A stretch of DNA of 15,442 bases, from NCBI GenBank assembly GCA_948684385.1, contig CAPQCU010000030.1, positions 1-15,442 of the forward strand, written 5' to 3'. Source of the stretch: an uncultured bacterium (GTDB taxonomy: Bacteria; Cyanobacteriota; Vampirovibrionia; Gastranaerophilales; Gastranaerophilaceae). How positions within the stretch are numbered: the stretch's first letter is position 1; each line of letters starts with the position of its first letter. Below, in pieces: positions 6,226 to 14,472 of the stretch. A model generated the notes under the pieces. That model saw only the letters and a program-made list of their open reading frames with translations. It was not told the DNA's origin and made no database searches. Position numbers and translations under genes: made by a program.

Positions 6226-7491
6226 TTATATTTTATCAAATCCTGTGTATTTTCTAAGTACTTCAGGGATAATAATTGTTCCGTCTTCTTGTTGGAAGTT
6301 TTCGACGATTGCTGCAAAAGTTCTGCCAACAGCAAGTCCGGAACCGTTAATTGTATGGATAAATCTTGTTTTACCCGTAGCTTTTTCTTTGTAACGTATG
6401 TTGGCACGTCTTGCTTGGTAGTCGCCGAAGTTTGAACAGCTTGAAATTTCTTTATATGTTCCGTAAGATGGCATCCAAACTTCCAAATCCCAACATTTGT
6501 TAGCAGAAAAACCAATATCAGCAGTACATAAAGCAACTTTTCTGTAAGGAAGTCCTAATAGTTGTAACATTCTTTCGCCGTCTGCTGTAAGTTTTGCGTG
6601 TTCGTCAGCTGAGGTTTCAGGAGTTGTGTATTTAACCATTTCAACTTTATTGAATTGGTGAACTCTGATAAGACCTCTTGTATCTTTACCTGCTGAACCA
6701 GCTTCTCGTCTGAAGCATGGAGTGTAGGCCGTCATGTATTTAGGTAATTCGTCTTCTGATAGAATTTCGCCTGAGTAAATATTTGTAACAGGAACTTCTG
6801 CTGTCGGAATCAGGTATAAATCTTCATCAACGCATTTGTACATATCTTCTTTGAATTTAGGAAGCTGTCCTGTACCTGTCATTGTAGCTGCGTTTGCCAT
6901 AAACGGAGGAAGAATTTCTTCATAACCTTCGTTTTCAGTGTGTTGATCTAAGAAGAAGTTAATAATAGCTCTTTCAAGTCTTGCACCTTTGCCTCTGTAT
7001 AGAGTGAATCTTGATTGAGAAAGTTTAACTCCGCGTTCAAAATCAACAAGATTTTTTTCTTCGCATAAATCCCAGTGAGCTTTAGCTTCAAAATTAAATT
7101 TTGTAGGTTCTCCCCAAGTTGAAACAACGACATTATCATCTTCTGATGTACCAACAGGAGTTGTTTCATCTGGAATATTTGGTGTATGTAATAAAACTTC
7201 TCGTTGTTTTGCATCAAGTTCGTTTTGTTTTTCTTCTAATTCTTTTATTTCATCACCCAGTTGACGAACTTCTTCTTGAATAGCGTCGGTGTTTTCACCG
7301 TTTTTTTTCATAAGTCCGATTTTTTGAGATTCGGATTTTCTTTTTGCTCTTAATTCGTCAGCTTGAGTTTGAATTTTTCTTCTTTCTTCGTCTATTTTTA
7401 TAACTTCATCAATTGATAATTCAGGGTTTCTTCTTTTTAAAAGTTCGTTAATCTTTTCCGGATTTTCTCTAATAAGTTTAATATCAAGCAT
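6226..7491 (-). CDS. serS: Seryl-tRNA synthetase
   Basis: 421 residues, the usual length for bacterial SerRS. The enzyme charges tRNA-Ser (and tRNA-Sec where present) with serine in the cytoplasm. The N-terminal domain begins MLDIKLIRENPEKI and has the long tRNA-binding coiled coil at about 28-100. The class II core follows: EGYEEILPPFM (188-198), the serine-binding TAEVPVTN (230-237), motif 2 with FRREAGSAGKDTRGLIRVHQF (260-280) and motif 3 with GSGLAVGRTFAAIVENFQ (383-400). All expected signature residues are visible and nothing is truncated. The ATG at 7491 follows GAGGC with about 5 nt spacing. The gene is transcribed alone from the promoter at 7527-7555 and ends at a shared bidirectional terminator. 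No T-box leader is evident in the short 5' UTR. Confidence 0.98.
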   Translation of the reverse strand: MLDIKLIRENPEKINELLKRRNPELSIDEVIKIDEERRKIQTQADELRAKRKSESQKIGLMKKNGENTDAIQEEVRQLGDEIKELEEKQNELDAKQREVLLHTPNIPDETTPVGTSEDDNVVVSTWGEPTKFNFEAKAHWDLCEEKNLVDFERGVKLSQSRFTLYRGKGARLERAIINFFLDQHTENEGYEEILPPFMANAATMTGTGQLPKFKEDMYKCVDEDLYLIPTAEVPVTNIYSGEILSEDELPKYMTAYTPCFRREAGSAGKDTRGLIRVHQFNKVEMVKYTTPETSADEHAKLTADGERMLQLLGLPYRKVALCTADIGFSANKCWDLEVWMPSYGTYKEISSCSNFGDYQARRANIRYKEKATGKTRFIHTINGSGLAVGRTFAAIVENFQQEDGTIIIPEVLRKYTGFDKI

Positions 7492-7526
7492 TTTTGCCTC
7501 TTTCTTTTTTACTAAACAGCATATTC

Positions 7527-7555
7527 ATTTTAGTTTAAATATATTTTATAATCAA
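7527..7555 (-). promoter_or_regulatory. serS promoter
   Basis: On the minus strand, TTGATT (7550-7555) and TAAAAT (7527-7532) are 17 nt apart. Transcription would start near 7520, about 30 nt before the start codon. Confidence 0.6.
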
Positions 7556-7586
7556 GCAGGATAATATCGTTTTTGGGGTTAATAAT

Positions 7587-7614
7587 TTGCAATAATTCAT
7601 AAATAATGTATAAT
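7587..7614 (+). promoter_or_regulatory. Promoter of the small gene at 7637
   Basis: TTGCAA (7587-7592) and a perfect TATAAT (7609-7614) are separated by 16 nt. The start point would be near 7620, giving a leader of about 17 nt. It is divergent from the serS promoter. Confidence 0.6.
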
Positions 7615-7636
7615 ATTATTGCTAAAGGGAGATGTG

Positions 7637-7951
7637 ATGTTTAAAAAATTGGTAAAGCAATTAAGAGAAGAAAAGGTTGTCAATTCGGACAACAGGGTTT
7701 CTTCGCCTATTGAGTCGTTAAAAAATCAGGCGAAAATTAACTTCTTAAAAAACTTATCAAAGCATGCCCTTAATATGTACGAAAGAAAAACTGATATAAA
7801 TAATTTTACACGTTTGGCGTTGTCTGACCCTGAAAATACATCTCATAATCAAATTGTAGATGAATTGTTTGGCGGGAAAAATCCTTTAAGCGACGAGGCT
7901 TTATTTGACCTGTCTGAAAATAAACGATTCCTTGATGATTTGGGTCTGTAA
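7637..7951 (+). CDS. Small protein of unknown function between serS and clpC
   Basis: 104 residues from the ATG at 7637, which has GGGAG 5 nt upstream. A TTG at 7619 in the same frame sits at the predicted transcription start and is unlikely to be used. The N-terminus is basic (MFKKLVKQLREEKV). The middle is helical and basic (LKNQAKINFLKNLSKHALNMYERK). The C-terminus is acidic (SDEALFDLSENKRFLDDLGL). There is no signal peptide, membrane helix or catalytic motif that I recognise. It has its own promoter, and clpC follows 85 nt downstream with a separate promoter, so it is probably a single-gene unit, though readthrough into clpC is possible because no terminator is evident between them. A good promoter, a good ribosome binding site and coding-like composition support a real gene. 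The function is unknown. Confidence 0.75.
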   Translation: MFKKLVKQLREEKVVNSDNRVSSPIESLKNQAKINFLKNLSKHALNMYERKTDINNFTRLALSDPENTSHNQIVDELFGGKNPLSDEALFDLSENKRFLDDLGL

Positions 7952-7978
7952 ATCTTATTTGAGCCTTTGTTTCTCCCC

Positions 7979-8007
7979 TTGAAACTTTTTCATGTTCGGT
8001 GTATAAT
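7979..8007 (+). promoter_or_regulatory. clpC promoter
   Basis: TTGAAA (7979-7984) and TATAAT (8002-8007) are separated by 17 nt, very close to the housekeeping consensus. I see no CIRCE element and no CtsR-type heptad repeat around it, so heat-shock control by HrcA or CtsR is not supported. Confidence 0.75.
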
Positions 8008-8036
8008 TTTTTCATAAGAAGAGATAGGAGTAAAAA

Positions 8037-10544
8037 ATGTTCGAACGTTTTACAGAAAAAGCAATAAAAGTTATTATGCTTGCTCAGGAAGAAGCTCGAA
8101 GACTCGGTCATAACTTTGTTGGTACAGAACAGGTTTTGTTGGGTTTAATCGGTGAAGGCACCGGTGTCGCAGCTAAAACTCTTAAATCTATGGGGGTTAA
8201 CCTCAAAGATGCAAGAACCGAAGTTGAAAAAATTATCGGCAGAGGTTCAGGTTTTGTGGCTGTTGAAATTCCGTTTACACCGAGAGCTAAAAGAGTTTTG
8301 GAACTTTCTTGGGATGAAGCAAGACAATTAGGTCATAATTATATCGGCACAGAACACCTTTTATTAGGTTTGATTCGTGAAGGCGAAGGCGTTGCCGCTC
8401 GTGTTTTAGAAAATCTTGGTGTCGATTTGAATAAGGTTAGAAGTAATGTTGTTAAGATGCTTGGTGAATCTAAACCTACATCTTCTACAGGTGCTTCAAG
8501 CTCATCTTCTTCAAGCTCATCATCAAGCTCCGGCGGAAAAACTAAGACTCCAAGCCTTGATGAATTTGGTAGAGATTTAACCTTAGCAGCTCAAGAACTT
8601 CGTCTTGACCCTGTTGTCGGTAGAGAAAAAGAAATTGAACGTGTTATTCAAATTCTTGCAAGACGTACTAAAAACAACCCTGTTTTACTGGGTGAACCTG
8701 GTGTTGGTAAAACTGCAGTAGCAGAAGGTCTTGCTCTAAGAATTGTTAATGCGGAAGTTCCTGATATTTTAGACGGTAAAAAAGTAATCCAATTAGATAT
8801 GGGTCTTTTGGTTGCAGGTACAAAATATCGTGGTGAGTTCGAAGAACGTCTTAAAAAGATTATGGACGAAATTCGTCAGGCAGGTAATGTAATTCTTGTA
8901 ATTGATGAAATGCATACTTTAATCGGCGCAGGTGCTGCAGAAGGAGCAATTGATGCTGCGAATATCTTAAAACCTGCCCTGTCACGCGGTGAAATTCAGG
9001 TAATTGGTGCAACAACTTCTGATGAATATAGAAAATATATCGAAAAAGATTCAGCTTTAGAAAGACGTTTCCAACCTGTTCTGATTGATGAACCGTCTGT
9101 TGATGAATCTATTGAAATTATTAAAGGTTTAAAACCAAAATACGAAGAACACCACAGATTAATTATTTCTGATGATGCAATTGTTGCGGCTGTTAAATTA
9201 TCAAGCAAATACGTTAATGACAGATTCTTACCTGATAAAGCTATAGACGTAATTGATGAAGCCAGCTCAAAAGTCAGATTAAAAGTTTCTAATCTTTGTC
9301 CTGAAGCTAAAGAGTTGGAAAAACAATTGAAATCTTTAATCAAAGAAAAAGAAGAAGCTATAAGAAATCAAGAATTTGAAACAGCTTCACAACTTCGCGA
9401 TGACGAAGCAGATTTGAGAGATCAAATCAGAGAAGTTGCAGCAAAATGGCGTGATGAACATGAGGCAAACAAACCGACTGTTACCGCTGAAAATGTTGCA
9501 GAAGTTATTGCAATGATGACTGGTGTTCCTGTTACAAAACTTACAGAAGGTGAATCCGAAAGACTTTTAAGACTTGAAGATACTCTTCACCAGCGTGTAA
9601 TCGGTCAGCATGATGCGATTGTTGCTATTTCAAAAGCAATAAGACGTGCAAGAGTAGGTTTAAAAGCTCCAAACAGACCTATCGGAAGTTTTATCTTCTG
9701 CGGTCCTACAGGGGTTGGTAAAACCGAGCTTGCTAAAGCTTTAGCTGAAGCTATGTTTGGTTCTGAAGATAACATGCTTCGTGTTGATATGTCAGAATTT
9801 ATGGAAAAACATTCAACCGCAAAACTTATCGGTTCTCCTCCGGGATATGTTGGGTATGACGATGGCGGTCACTTATCAGAACTTGTAAGAAAGAAACCTT
9901 ACTCTGTTGTGTTATTTGATGAAATCGAAAAAGCTCACCCTGACGTATTTAATATCATGCTTCAAATCCTTGATGACGGTCGCTTGACTGACTCAAAAGG
10001 CAGACATATCAGCTTTAAAAATACCGTAATCATCATGACATCTAACGTAGGTGCAAGTATGATTCAAAATACTTCAAAATTAGGTTTCTCAACGGCTGAA
10101 GATGAATCTAAAGATAAGTACGAAAAACTTAAAGATACTGTTTCAGAAGAAATGAAAAAGGCATTCAGACCTGAATTCTTGAACAGAATCGATGAAACTA
10201 TCGTATTTGCTCATCTTTCTAAAGAAGAAATCAGACAGATTGTTGATTTAATGTTGAAAGACTTATTCAAACGTTTGGCTGAAAAAGAACTGAATGTTGA
10301 AGTAACTGACGAAGTTAAAGATCATTTGGCTGAAAACGGCTACTCTGAAGCTTACGGTGCTCGTCCGTTAAGACGTTTAATTCAACGTAAAATGGAAGAC
10401 AGTTTGGCTGAAGAAATTCTTTCAGGTAAATACGGTGCAGGTGATACAATAAAAGTTACACTTGTTGACGGTAAGATTTCTTTTGAAAAGGCGGCAAAAC
10501 GTCGTTCAAGAAAAGTATCAGAAGAAGTTTCTACTGTAGAATAA
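8037..10544 (+). CDS. clpC: ATP-dependent Clp protease ATPase subunit ClpC
   Basis: 835 residues. ClpC is a hexameric AAA+ unfoldase that feeds proteins to ClpP. Domains in order: two Clp N-repeats (about 3-68 and 78-143, with LGHNFVGTEQVLLGLI and LGHNYIGTEHLLLGLI), a poly-Ser linker (12 Ser, 154-165), D1 with Walker A GEPGVGKT (219-226), Walker B VILVIDE (285-291) and LERRF (341-345), a middle domain with a UVR-like segment (about 440-465), D2 with Walker A GPTGVGKT (556-563), Walker B SVVLFDE (623-629) and sensor-2 GARPLRR (774-780). LGF at 682-684 is in the position of the ClpP-docking loop, so partnership with ClpP is expected. AGGAG lies 6 nt before the ATG. No ctsR, mcsA or mcsB lies nearby, unlike Firmicutes. 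This fits a cyanobacterial-lineage ClpC. The poly-Ser linker is unusual. Confidence 0.97.
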   Translation: MFERFTEKAIKVIMLAQEEARRLGHNFVGTEQVLLGLIGEGTGVAAKTLKSMGVNLKDARTEVEKIIGRGSGFVAVEIPFTPRAKRVLELSWDEARQLGHNYIGTEHLLLGLIREGEGVAARVLENLGVDLNKVRSNVVKMLGESKPTSSTGASSSSSSSSSSSSGGKTKTPSLDEFGRDLTLAAQELRLDPVVGREKEIERVIQILARRTKNNPVLLGEPGVGKTAVAEGLALRIVNAEVPDILDGKKVIQLDMGLLVAGTKYRGEFEERLKKIMDEIRQAGNVILVIDEMHTLIGAGAAEGAIDAANILKPALSRGEIQVIGATTSDEYRKYIEKDSALERRFQPVLIDEPSVDESIEIIKGLKPKYEEHHRLIISDDAIVAAVKLSSKYVNDRFLPDKAIDVIDEASSKVRLKVSNLCPEAKELEKQLKSLIKEKEEAIRNQEFETASQLRDDEADLRDQIREVAAKWRDEHEANKPTVTAENVAEVIAMMTGVPVTKLTEGESERLLRLEDTLHQRVIGQHDAIVAISKAIRRARVGLKAPNRPIGSFIFCGPTGVGKTELAKALAEAMFGSEDNMLRVDMSEFMEKHSTAKLIGSPPGYVGYDDGGHLSELVRKKPYSVVLFDEIEKAHPDVFNIMLQILDDGRLTDSKGRHISFKNTVIIMTSNVGASMIQNTSKLGFSTAEDESKDKYEKLKDTVSEEMKKAFRPEFLNRIDETIVFAHLSKEEIRQIVDLMLKDLFKRLAEKELNVEVTDEVKDHLAENGYSEAYGARPLRRLIQRKMEDSLAEEILSGKYGAGDTIKVTLVDGKISFEKAAKRRSRKVSEEVSTVE
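8496..8531 (+). repeat. Poly-serine linker with short DNA repeats in clpC
   Basis: Twelve consecutive Ser codons join the N-domain to D1. The DNA uses mixed TCA, AGC, TCT and TCC codons and contains three copies of TCAAGCTC, suggesting growth by short duplications. The linker length may vary between strains. Confidence 0.6.
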
Positions 10545-10552
10545 TTAGAAAT

Positions 10553-10591
10553 AAAAAAGGACGGCGGTGATTTCACCGCCGTCCTTTTTTT
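10553..10591. terminator. Strong bidirectional terminator between clpC and the GT5-like gene
   Basis: GGACGGCGGTG (10559-10569) and CACCGCCGTCC (10574-10584) form a perfect 11-bp GC-rich stem with a 4-nt loop. Six A precede it and seven T follow. It serves both convergent genes, whose stops are at 10544 and 10596. Confidence 0.95.
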
Positions 10592-10595
10592 GTTT

Positions 10596-13460
10596 TTATA
10601 ATCTTTCTAAAACCTCAGGTTTTAAAACTTTTAAGTCTACGAGAACTTTGACGTATTCTTCCATAGGACCGTTTTCTTTTAACCAACTATGATCAGCTGC
10701 GTATGAGTTTCTTAATATTTTATTAAATTCATCTTTATTTTTAAATATACTCATTGCTCTATCAATAGCATTAGCAAATTCGTAGCGGTTATGTTGGAGA
10801 GCATCCCAATAGTTATCAAATTTAGGTCTAAAGTTTGCAAATATAGCGTTAACACCATCAGTAAGTCCGTCAGTTAATCCGCCGACTTTATTCACAATCG
10901 GGATTGCTCCGCTAAATGCTGCTATTTCTTTATGAACAAGCCCGCAAGGTTCAAACCAGCTGGACATAATTGTAAAATCAGACATGAGCTTACAGCCGTC
11001 GTATCTGCCGGGTTCTGAAAAAACTCTGGCAAAGACGATTCTGTCAGCCACTTTTTGTCCGTATTTTTGAGCAATTCTTCGTTTAACATCAAGTAATTGG
11101 TCTATATGAACTCTATCTCCGACACCTTGAGCATAGAAAACAGGTAAATTATCTTCCCAGTGATGACGTTCAAGAATTTCTTCAATTGCCTGCGCGTATA
11201 TATCTAAACCTTTTTGGTCAACAATACGTCCGGCAGTTGAAAAGACCGGAGTATCAACTGTTACACCTTCAAGGTTTGTCATTTCTGCAAGTTCAATATT
11301 TAAAGGATTACCCTGATAGTTCCTTGCCATATCTATTTCTGATTTTACTTTATTTAAATAAACATCTTTGTTGTGGTTGTGGATATTTACAATATCTTCT
11401 CCGTGTTTTGGAACTCTTAGCGAACCTTTTTTAAGTCCTACAGCTTCTTCAATTTTGTTTGCAACAGTATTTGTAAGAGTATTATTAACTCTGTCGCAAC
11501 CATTTGTTATTGGACGGTAGCTTGTATTTTCTCTTGAAACTAAATTTGGGTCTAGTCCGTTTTGTCTTGCAATATATTTCAAATGTTCGATGTCACTGTA
11601 TTCATGGTATCTTGCACGCATTCTGAATATATCGTGGTTAGCTCCTCCAAAACCGCTGTGCGATGCCATTTCGTTTCCGTAACCTTTTGAAACCGGCACC
11701 AAAATATCAGAGTAAGCTGCAGCCATTGTTTGCGGATTTAGATTGTTGCCATGGAAAAGTCCGTTAAGTGAATCACCGTTCAGGTTTACATTTTTAGGCA
11801 TCCAAGCATTTCTTGTAATCATTGCCGCATGTTCCCCAAACATTATATTAAGCAGTTTTGCCTGAGAATGCCATACGTTACCTGATAAGCCCGCATTATG
11901 CATAATTGTCATAACAGGTGTGTTATACATTTTATCTGCAATTGCGGGATCTAAGCCGAAAAATCTTCTGGCTGTAGTCAATAATTTCATCATTGCACTT
12001 ATTCCGCCTGTTTGCCAGTCGTTTCCTATAATAAGATCGGCTCTTAACTGTTGGGTTGAGCTTTCTGCGTTTCTTAAAAGATGTTCGTAGAAGAATTTAT
12101 CAAAATATGCAAATCTTTCGGTTTCACCTGCTTCGTGAGTAAGGTTATTATAAATATTTTTAGCATTTCCGTCTACTACAGGACCGTCCATTCGGAATTT
12201 ATCTGATTTATAAAATACCGCATCATATTTTATAGTCGCCAGCGGCTCAGTAATTCCTTCTTCCGGTGCGTATTTAACTTTTAAATTTCCTGATTCTATT
12301 TCAAACGGTTCGCCTTTTGATATTGCTTCATCTATTTGTTCTGCTAAGTCTTTTGAGAGTCTGCTTCTCAAGTGTGTTAAGTCTACCGCTTGTTCCAGGT
12401 TGTGAGCCATATATAATTCAACAGCTTCATTTGTTCTGCCGTTTTCTGTATAAATCGGAAGGTGCATAGTGTCTATTTTTTCTAAAGTTGCTAAAGGCTC
12501 TTTGGATTTTGAACTTATGTAACTAAATGTTCCGTCAGCTTGTCTAACAATTGAGTAATAAACATTATCTTCAACTTGTCCCAGATATAGCGGTGTATCT
12601 ACGATTAGTCGGGCTTTTTGTTTGTTATTAATTATTGCACCCAGATTAGCAAGAACTTCTCTTGGTACAACTGACATACCTCCTGTACTTGTGAAGTTTT
12701 TAAATTCGGAAGTCGGCATTCTTACCATAATTTCATCTGGCGGGATTAATCCTGAACGATCTACTATTCCAAAGATTCGTCTTGCAGATTCTGCTCTAAG
12801 GCTGTTTTCTAAATCCCAGGTATGCTTTCCATATCCGTTTAATACCGAAGCCAGATTAAGCTGCATTCCGTTAACTTCAACAGGTTGAAGATTTATTTCT
12901 TGCAGACCTGCTGCCTTTACAGGTTGAATAGGAGCTTGTCCGCTTGAGGCTACCCTGTTTCTGATATCTTCAATTTGTCCGTCTTGCCATTTCCCGAGGT
13001 CTTTGATTTGTTTGTCTTTGTCTGCAAGTGCTCTGTTGACTTCTTCTGATAAAGCTTCAACTGATTTTTTTATTTTTGTATCAAGACCTGTAGATAAAGT
13101 GTCTGCAGCAGCTCTTACTTCCCTTTGAATATCTGTAGTTAAATCTGTTGCAGGTTTTTGAAGGTTTTCTTGAATTTGTGTAAGTTCTGATGTTGTTTTG
13201 TTTAAATCTTTTGCTAATTTTGTTATTGTTTTATTTAATTTTCCGTTTTTTATTGCAATTGCTGTTGTTACACCAAGTGATGCAAGCGCGATTGTTGAAC
13301 TGACATAGGCTAGTGTTTTGTTATTATTATTCGGATTGCGGGGTGGGGAGGCTATTGAAGCTGCATTATTAGTGACTGGCAGAGGTTTCTTCTCTTTGAA
13401 TTGATTTATTAAGTTTGTGCTATTCTCTCCCTTAAAGCTTATTTTAGTAATCTTACTCAT
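10596..13460 (-). CDS. Glycogen/starch synthase-like (GT5) protein with N-terminal membrane segment and coiled coil
   Basis: 954 residues, about twice the usual length of GlgA. The C-terminal part carries GT5 landmarks: STGGMSVVPREV (258-269, matching KTGGL), NDWQTGG (480-486, matching HDWQ), MHNAGLSG (520-527), VPVSKGYGNEM (588-598), NGCDRVN (653-659), GRIVDQKGLD (744-753) and SSWFEPCGL (833-841) before VGGLTDG (859-865). The Arg, Lys and catalytic-site Glu of the sugar-nucleotide pocket are present (R745, K750, E837), but the Lys of KTGGL is Ser. The first 200 residues are extra: ISFKG at 7-11, an Asn/Pro-rich linker, a hydrophobic helix (about 49-70), then a long coiled coil (about 75-170). 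Spacing between GT5 motifs is also enlarged. In GlgA the reaction extends an alpha-1,4-glucan from ADP-glucose; activity and acceptor here are uncertain. AAAGGGG precedes the ATG by about 8 nt. No other glycogen genes are nearby. Confidence 0.85.
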   Translation of the reverse strand: MSKITKISFKGENSTNLINQFKEKKPLPVTNNAASIASPPRNPNNNNKTLAYVSSTIALASLGVTTAIAIKNGKLNKTITKLAKDLNKTTSELTQIQENLQKPATDLTTDIQREVRAAADTLSTGLDTKIKKSVEALSEEVNRALADKDKQIKDLGKWQDGQIEDIRNRVASSGQAPIQPVKAAGLQEINLQPVEVNGMQLNLASVLNGYGKHTWDLENSLRAESARRIFGIVDRSGLIPPDEIMVRMPTSEFKNFTSTGGMSVVPREVLANLGAIINNKQKARLIVDTPLYLGQVEDNVYYSIVRQADGTFSYISSKSKEPLATLEKIDTMHLPIYTENGRTNEAVELYMAHNLEQAVDLTHLRSRLSKDLAEQIDEAISKGEPFEIESGNLKVKYAPEEGITEPLATIKYDAVFYKSDKFRMDGPVVDGNAKNIYNNLTHEAGETERFAYFDKFFYEHLLRNAESSTQQLRADLIIGNDWQTGGISAMMKLLTTARRFFGLDPAIADKMYNTPVMTIMHNAGLSGNVWHSQAKLLNIMFGEHAAMITRNAWMPKNVNLNGDSLNGLFHGNNLNPQTMAAAYSDILVPVSKGYGNEMASHSGFGGANHDIFRMRARYHEYSDIEHLKYIARQNGLDPNLVSRENTSYRPITNGCDRVNNTLTNTVANKIEEAVGLKKGSLRVPKHGEDIVNIHNHNKDVYLNKVKSEIDMARNYQGNPLNIELAEMTNLEGVTVDTPVFSTAGRIVDQKGLDIYAQAIEEILERHHWEDNLPVFYAQGVGDRVHIDQLLDVKRRIAQKYGQKVADRIVFARVFSEPGRYDGCKLMSDFTIMSSWFEPCGLVHKEIAAFSGAIPIVNKVGGLTDGLTDGVNAIFANFRPKFDNYWDALQHNRYEFANAIDRAMSIFKNKDEFNKILRNSYAADHSWLKENGPMEEYVKVLVDLKVLKPEVLERL

Positions 13461-13574
13461 AAGCGGGACCCCTTTCGTTTACATATAAAACTCTAAATAT
13501 ATTTTTTTGCTATTTTGTTAGAAAAACTTAACTAGTTGTTACAAACCAAAATCTCATGCAGATAAGGCTATTTT

Positions 13575-13580
13575 ATTATA
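13575..13580 (-). promoter_or_regulatory. Probable -10 element of the GT5-like gene
   Basis: On the minus strand a perfect TATAAT (13575-13580) lies in the divergent intergenic region. The -35 is weak (ATTACT at 17 nt). The leader would be about 108 nt. Confidence 0.4.
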
Positions 13581-13639
13581 CTCATAACTGATTGTAAAGT
13601 AATAAACTATCTTATTTATATTGAAAATTTTTTGTTTTG

Positions 13640-13645
13640 TATAAT
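13640..13645 (+). promoter_or_regulatory. Probable -10 element of the SIMPL-domain gene
   Basis: TATAAT lies 30 nt before the ATG at 13676. A TTGAAA at 13621-13626 is only 13 nt away, too short for a standard spacer, so the -35 is unclear. The element overlaps the region a longer version of the protein would use as its start, which supports the start at 13676. Confidence 0.45.
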
Positions 13646-13675
13646 AATAAATTTATCAAAAGAAGGAGTGTTGTT

Positions 13676-14404
13676 ATGTTAGAAAGAATTGAAAAATTAC
13701 AGATAGCAATTTTAGGTTTATTATTGGCTTTTGGACTTATTGTTGCTGTTAAATCAGGGGTGTCACAGTTTGCAAGAAATTCTGTATCTGTTACCGGTTC
13801 AGCTTATGAAATTGTAGAATCTGATTCAGGTAATATAGAATTAAATCTTAGTGTAAGAAGACCGACAAAAACTCTTGCTTATCAAGCTGCAAAAGCTCAA
13901 GTTCCGCTTGTTTTAGATTATTTAAAATCGAAAGGTTTTGATACGGAAAAAGATGTTAATGTAAAATCTGTTTCAGGTTATGAAACTTATAGATATACAC
14001 CAAACGGTGTTAATACTAATGAAATAGCTTACTATAATCTTTCACAATCAATTACCGTGAAATCTGATGATGTTAATAAAATTAAAGAAACAGCCTTGGA
14101 TATTACATCACTAATGGATAAGGGGATAGATATTGAAGCAAGAAATATAAGTTACTCTTATTCGGGTTTATCTGATTTAAAGATTAAACTCTTAAATAAA
14201 GCTACAAATGATGCAAAACAAAGAGCTTCAGCTATGTTAAAATCAACCCATAATTCTGTTGGGAAAATTGAATCTGTGAGAATGGGGGTATTCCAAATTA
14301 CACCTGTGGATTCAACTGATGTTTCTGATATGGGAATCAACGATACTTCAACCATTGAAAAGAAAATTACTGCTGTATCAAATGTTACTTTTAGGATAAA
14401 ATAA
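13676..14404 (+). CDS. SIMPL (DUF541) domain protein with N-terminal membrane anchor
   Basis: 242 residues from the ATG at 13676, which has GAAGGAG 7 nt upstream. The frame is open to an earlier TTG (13637), but that codon overlaps the -10 box. The N-terminus has a hydrophobic helix (IAILGLLLAFGLIVAV, about 9-24) and then the SIMPL opening VSVTGSAYEIVESDSGNIEL. The rest shows the expected alternating helix and strand pattern: the LAYQAAKAQV helix, ITVKSDDVNKI, the conserved late segment KATNDAKQRASAMLKS and final SNVTFRIK. SIMPL proteins such as YggE and BP26 are periplasmic or surface proteins that form ring-like oligomers. Their biochemical role is poorly defined, with links to oxidative stress. 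It is anchored outside the cytoplasm by inference. It is divergent from the GT5-like gene and followed by a hairpin. Confidence 0.9.
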   Translation: MLERIEKLQIAILGLLLAFGLIVAVKSGVSQFARNSVSVTGSAYEIVESDSGNIELNLSVRRPTKTLAYQAAKAQVPLVLDYLKSKGFDTEKDVNVKSVSGYETYRYTPNGVNTNEIAYYNLSQSITVKSDDVNKIKETALDITSLMDKGIDIEARNISYSYSGLSDLKIKLLNKATNDAKQRASAMLKSTHNSVGKIESVRMGVFQITPVDSTDVSDMGINDTSTIEKKITAVSNVTFRIK

Positions 14405-14424
14405 TAAAACTGAGATTTATATTT

Positions 14425-14452
14425 GCTGCGGAGAAACTTGTTTCTCCGCAGC
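14425..14452 (+). terminator. Hairpin terminator after the SIMPL-domain gene
   Basis: GCTGCGGAGAAA (14425-14436) and TTTCTCCGCAGC (14441-14452) form a perfect 12-bp stem with a CTTG loop, 20 nt after the stop. The following T-tract is weak (CTTTGTATT), so termination may be partial. Its right arm overlaps the -35 of the next gene's promoter. Confidence 0.7.
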
Positions 14453-14466
14453 CTTTGTATTAAAAT
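14438..14466 (+). promoter_or_regulatory. Promoter of the phosphatase gene, positioned for a leaderless mRNA
   Basis: TTGTTT (14438-14443) and TAAAAT (14461-14466) are 17 nt apart. The -10 ends 6 nt before the ATG at 14473, so the predicted transcript starts at or within a base or two of the start codon. The -35 lies in the loop and right arm of the upstream terminator hairpin. Confidence 0.5.
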
Positions 14467-14472
14467 GTAGCT

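Noticed and set aside
6057..6536. Minus-strand ORF of 159 codons overlapping serS and the upstream pair
   Set aside because: It lies out of frame over serS, a strong terminator and the second paralogue. It is a shadow frame with no ribosome binding site.
7952..8036. CIRCE or CtsR operator before clpC
   Set aside because: No TTAGCACTC-N9-GAGTGCTAA and no GGTCAAA heptad repeats are present. Only a standard promoter is visible.
13637..13675. N-terminal extension of the SIMPL protein from a TTG at 13637
   Set aside because: It overlaps a TATAAT promoter element, and the ATG at 13676 has a strong GAAGGAG site.
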